Shown here piece after piece: positions 62,406 through 64,000 of a stretch of 64,000 nucleotides of DNA. This DNA comes from Halomonas sp. SpR1. Lineage in GTDB: Bacteria > Pseudomonadota > Gammaproteobacteria > Pseudomonadales > Halomonadaceae. The position numbers and the translations under genes are program-made. The DNA is taken from contig NZ_JAUAMB010000004.1 of the NCBI RefSeq assembly GCF_031010175.1, positions 1 through 64,000 on the forward strand, read 5' to 3'. The stretch's first letter is position 1, and every line of letters begins with the position of its first letter. The notes beneath the pieces are model-generated. The model saw only the letters and a program-made list of their open reading frames with translations, was not told the origin of the DNA and searched no databases.

Positions 62406-64000
62406 TTAGCCCAGTAGGGCCTGGAGCGTCTCTACTAAATTGTTTTGGTCAAAACTACCTTTGACAATATAGGCGTCGGCACCGACCTCAATCCCGCGTC
62501 GCCGATCAGCCTCTTTTTCCCGCGAGGTGATAATAATAATTGGCCGGTAACGATAAGCCTCATTTTCGCGCAGTCGGGTAGTCAGCGCAAAGCCATCCAT
62601 CACCGGCATTTCAACGTCGGTCAGTACCGCATCAAACGGCTCCGCCAGCGCTTTGGCTAAGCCATCGCGACCATTTTCGGCCAGGGTGACGTGATAGCCC
62701 CATGCTTCGAGTACGTCTTTTTCTATTTCACGGGTATTCAGTGAGTCGTCGACCACCAAAATGCGTTTTGCCTGCGTGGGTGAGGGGCGCTCATGGCTAG
62801 AGCGCTGGACGTTGTGCCGGGTGGTTTCCAGTAAAGCGGGTACGTGGAGCAGGCTTACCAGCGCATTGCGGCCCATGGAAACCATGCCTGAGACCAAGGG
62901 TAAATAACGTAGATGCCCAGGTAGTGGCTTGATGACCATATCGTGCTCATCAATCAGAGAATCAATAATCAGGGCGAGCTTCTGGTGCCGTTGATGGACG
63001 ACCAACAGTAGGGTTTTATCCGTCACGGAAGTCGTGACGGGGAGCCCAAGTAACTGGGCAAGCGATACTACCGGCACAAATTCATTGCGTAAAATCAGCG
63101 TGCGCTGCCCGGCGGCATCAATGAAGGCGTGTGATGAGCACTCTACGAGTTCTGATACGTAAGGCGCCGTTACCCCTAGGTTGATGTCGCCGACGCGAAC
63201 CAGTAGTACCCGCATCATCGCCAGCGAAAGCGGCAGACGCAGAGTAAAGCGCGTACCGCTGCCGCGCTCGCTGGCAAGCTGCAGGTCGCCGTTCAACTCG
63301 TCTACCACGGTGCGCTTGACCACATCCATGCCCACGCCGCGCCCAGAGAAGTCGGTAATCATGCTCTTGGTAGAGAAGCCGGGCAGGAATATAAGCTCCA
63401 GTGTCTCCTGCTCGCTCAAGGCGTTAAGCTGCTCTTCGTTGACCAACTGCTTGGTGAGCGCTTTCTGGCGCACTACATCAAGATCTATGCCTGCGCCGTC
63501 ATCGTGCATCTCAACGACTACCCAGTCAGCGTCCTGCCAGGCTTCAATCACCAGCTGTCCACGGGGAGATTTACCCGCGGCCTGGCGCTCGGCAGGTGGC
63601 TCTAAGCCGTGATCCAGAGCGTTACGCAGCAGGTGAATCAGCGGATCAGACAGGCGATCAATCATCTGACGATCAAGCTCGATTTCGCTGCCTCGAACGC
63701 GGCAGTCGACCTGTTTGCCGAGTGACTGGGCCAGTTCCCGGGACATATGCGCGAGCGGATCAAACACCACGCTTAGCGGCAGCATGCGCATTTGCAGTGC
63801 CCGGTCATGTAGGTCGCTCATCAGCGAGTCGTGGCTTAAAACACTATCTTTCAGATCACGGTGAAAGGCGTGAAAGGGCGCCTGCTGCTCGGCAGGGAGT
63901 GAGGTGCTTAGCGCTCGGGCTTGATCAACCAGTGTGTGTAAGTGGTGGTGGCCGGAAAGCACTTCGCCCATTAAACGAATAACATCGTCCAGTCGATCCA
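62406..64000 (-). CDS. CheA-type hybrid histidine kinase with C-terminal receiver (partial, 5' end beyond the window)
   Basis: The visible 531 codons are open to the window edge. They contain the dimerisation helices (LDDVIRLMGEV, then LMSDLHDRALQMRMLPL), the ATP-binding domain with boxes LIHLLRNALDHGLE, DDGAGID and GRGVGMDVVKRTV, a CheW-like domain (LLVRVGDINLGVTAPYVSELVE), and a receiver domain with RILVVDDSLNTREIEKDVLEA and DAVLTDVEMPVMDG. The upstream Hpt domain or domains are outside. The hybrid CheA-REC form is typical of Wsp and Pil-Chp-type systems, not of flagellar CheA. Confidence 0.92.
   Translation of the reverse strand, partial: DRLDDVIRLMGEVLSGHHHLHTLVDQARALSTSLPAEQQAPFHAFHRDLKDSVLSHDSLMSDLHDRALQMRMLPLSVVFDPLAHMSRELAQSLGKQVDCRVRGSEIELDRQMIDRLSDPLIHLLRNALDHGLEPPAERQAAGKSPRGQLVIEAWQDADWVVVEMHDDGAGIDLDVVRQKALTKQLVNEEQLNALSEQETLELIFLPGFSTKSMITDFSGRGVGMDVVKRTVVDELNGDLQLASERGSGTRFTLRLPLSLAMMRVLLVRVGDINLGVTAPYVSELVECSSHAFIDAAGQRTLILRNEFVPVVSLAQLLGLPVTTSVTDKTLLLVVHQRHQKLALIIDSLIDEHDMVIKPLPGHLRYLPLVSGMVSMGRNALVSLLHVPALLETTRHNVQRSSHERPSPTQAKRILVVDDSLNTREIEKDVLEAWGYHVTLAENGRDGLAKALAEPFDAVLTDVEMPVMDGFALTTRLRENEAYRYRPIIIITSREKEADRRRGIEVGADAYIVKGSFDQNNLVETLQALLG

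Overview
The window looks like a chromosomal segment of a moderately GC-rich, free-living gammaproteobacterium. Gene content and protein style best fit the Halomonadaceae (Halomonas/Vreelandella). This rests on recognition of families, not on any search. No rRNA, tRNA, CRISPR array, prophage or intact insertion sequence was seen. Almost all of the sequence is protein-coding, and many genes overlap by 4-22 bases in tight operons.

Layout. 0-3.9 kb: class I fructose-bisphosphate aldolase, an orphan PAAR protein, two Hsp20 chaperones behind a heat-shock-like promoter, and a DUF1127-PhzF pair. 4-7.6 kb: a MocR-type regulator broken by one in-frame amber codon, a peptide-deformylase/PLP-lyase fusion, and a divergent Lrp/AsnC regulator. 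7.6-12.9 kb: a MazEF-type toxin-antitoxin module, a small remnant of a tag-like gene, an MDR oxidoreductase, an ECF sigma/anti-sigma pair divergent from a fasciclin protein, tag, and phosphatidylcholine synthase. 12.9-16.2 kb: a second MocR regulator, GNAT, rhodanese and a YbaK-type deacylase. 16.2-18.8 kb: codBA. 19-22.3 kb: a membrane diguanylate cyclase followed by two GltI-like periplasmic binding proteins with no transporter. 22.4-27.4 kb: a TetR regulator, a 40-bp palindromic operator, and an RND adaptor and pump. 27.7-31.4 kb: two tandem chemoreceptors, the first with a consensus sigma-28 promoter. 31.5-32.4 kb: a lone siderophore-type binding protein.

32.5-40.7 kb: the reductive pyrimidine catabolic operon (preT, preA, dihydropyrimidinase, beta-ureidopropionase on the minus strand). 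It is divergent from an NCS1 transporter across a 579-base T-rich regulatory region, and a LysR gene follows. With codBA 14 kb away it forms a route from cytosine through uracil to beta-alanine. 40.9-43.6 kb: a PAS-GGDEF-EAL protein.

43.6-59.3 kb: a formate dehydrogenase and molybdenum-cofactor island. On the minus strand are fdhD, mobA, moeA, moaA and a CobW-type GTPase. Divergently on the plus strand are DUF3305, DUF3306, a polyferredoxin, a TorD-like chaperone, a small Tat protein, and the FDH alpha, beta and gamma subunits. DUF1244, moaB and a second moeA follow. 59.3-64 kb: a chemosensory cluster on the minus strand (CheA-REC hybrid cut by the window edge, a single REC, an Hpt-REC-REC-GGDEF protein, CheW and a CheW-like protein) that probably outputs cyclic-di-GMP.

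The least ordinary items are the deformylase-lyase fusion, the cyclase with two orphan binding proteins, the amber-interrupted MocR gene among repeated operator-like 9-mers, the two MoeA paralogues and CobW GTPase around one formate dehydrogenase, and the conversion-like identity blocks between the two chemoreceptors.
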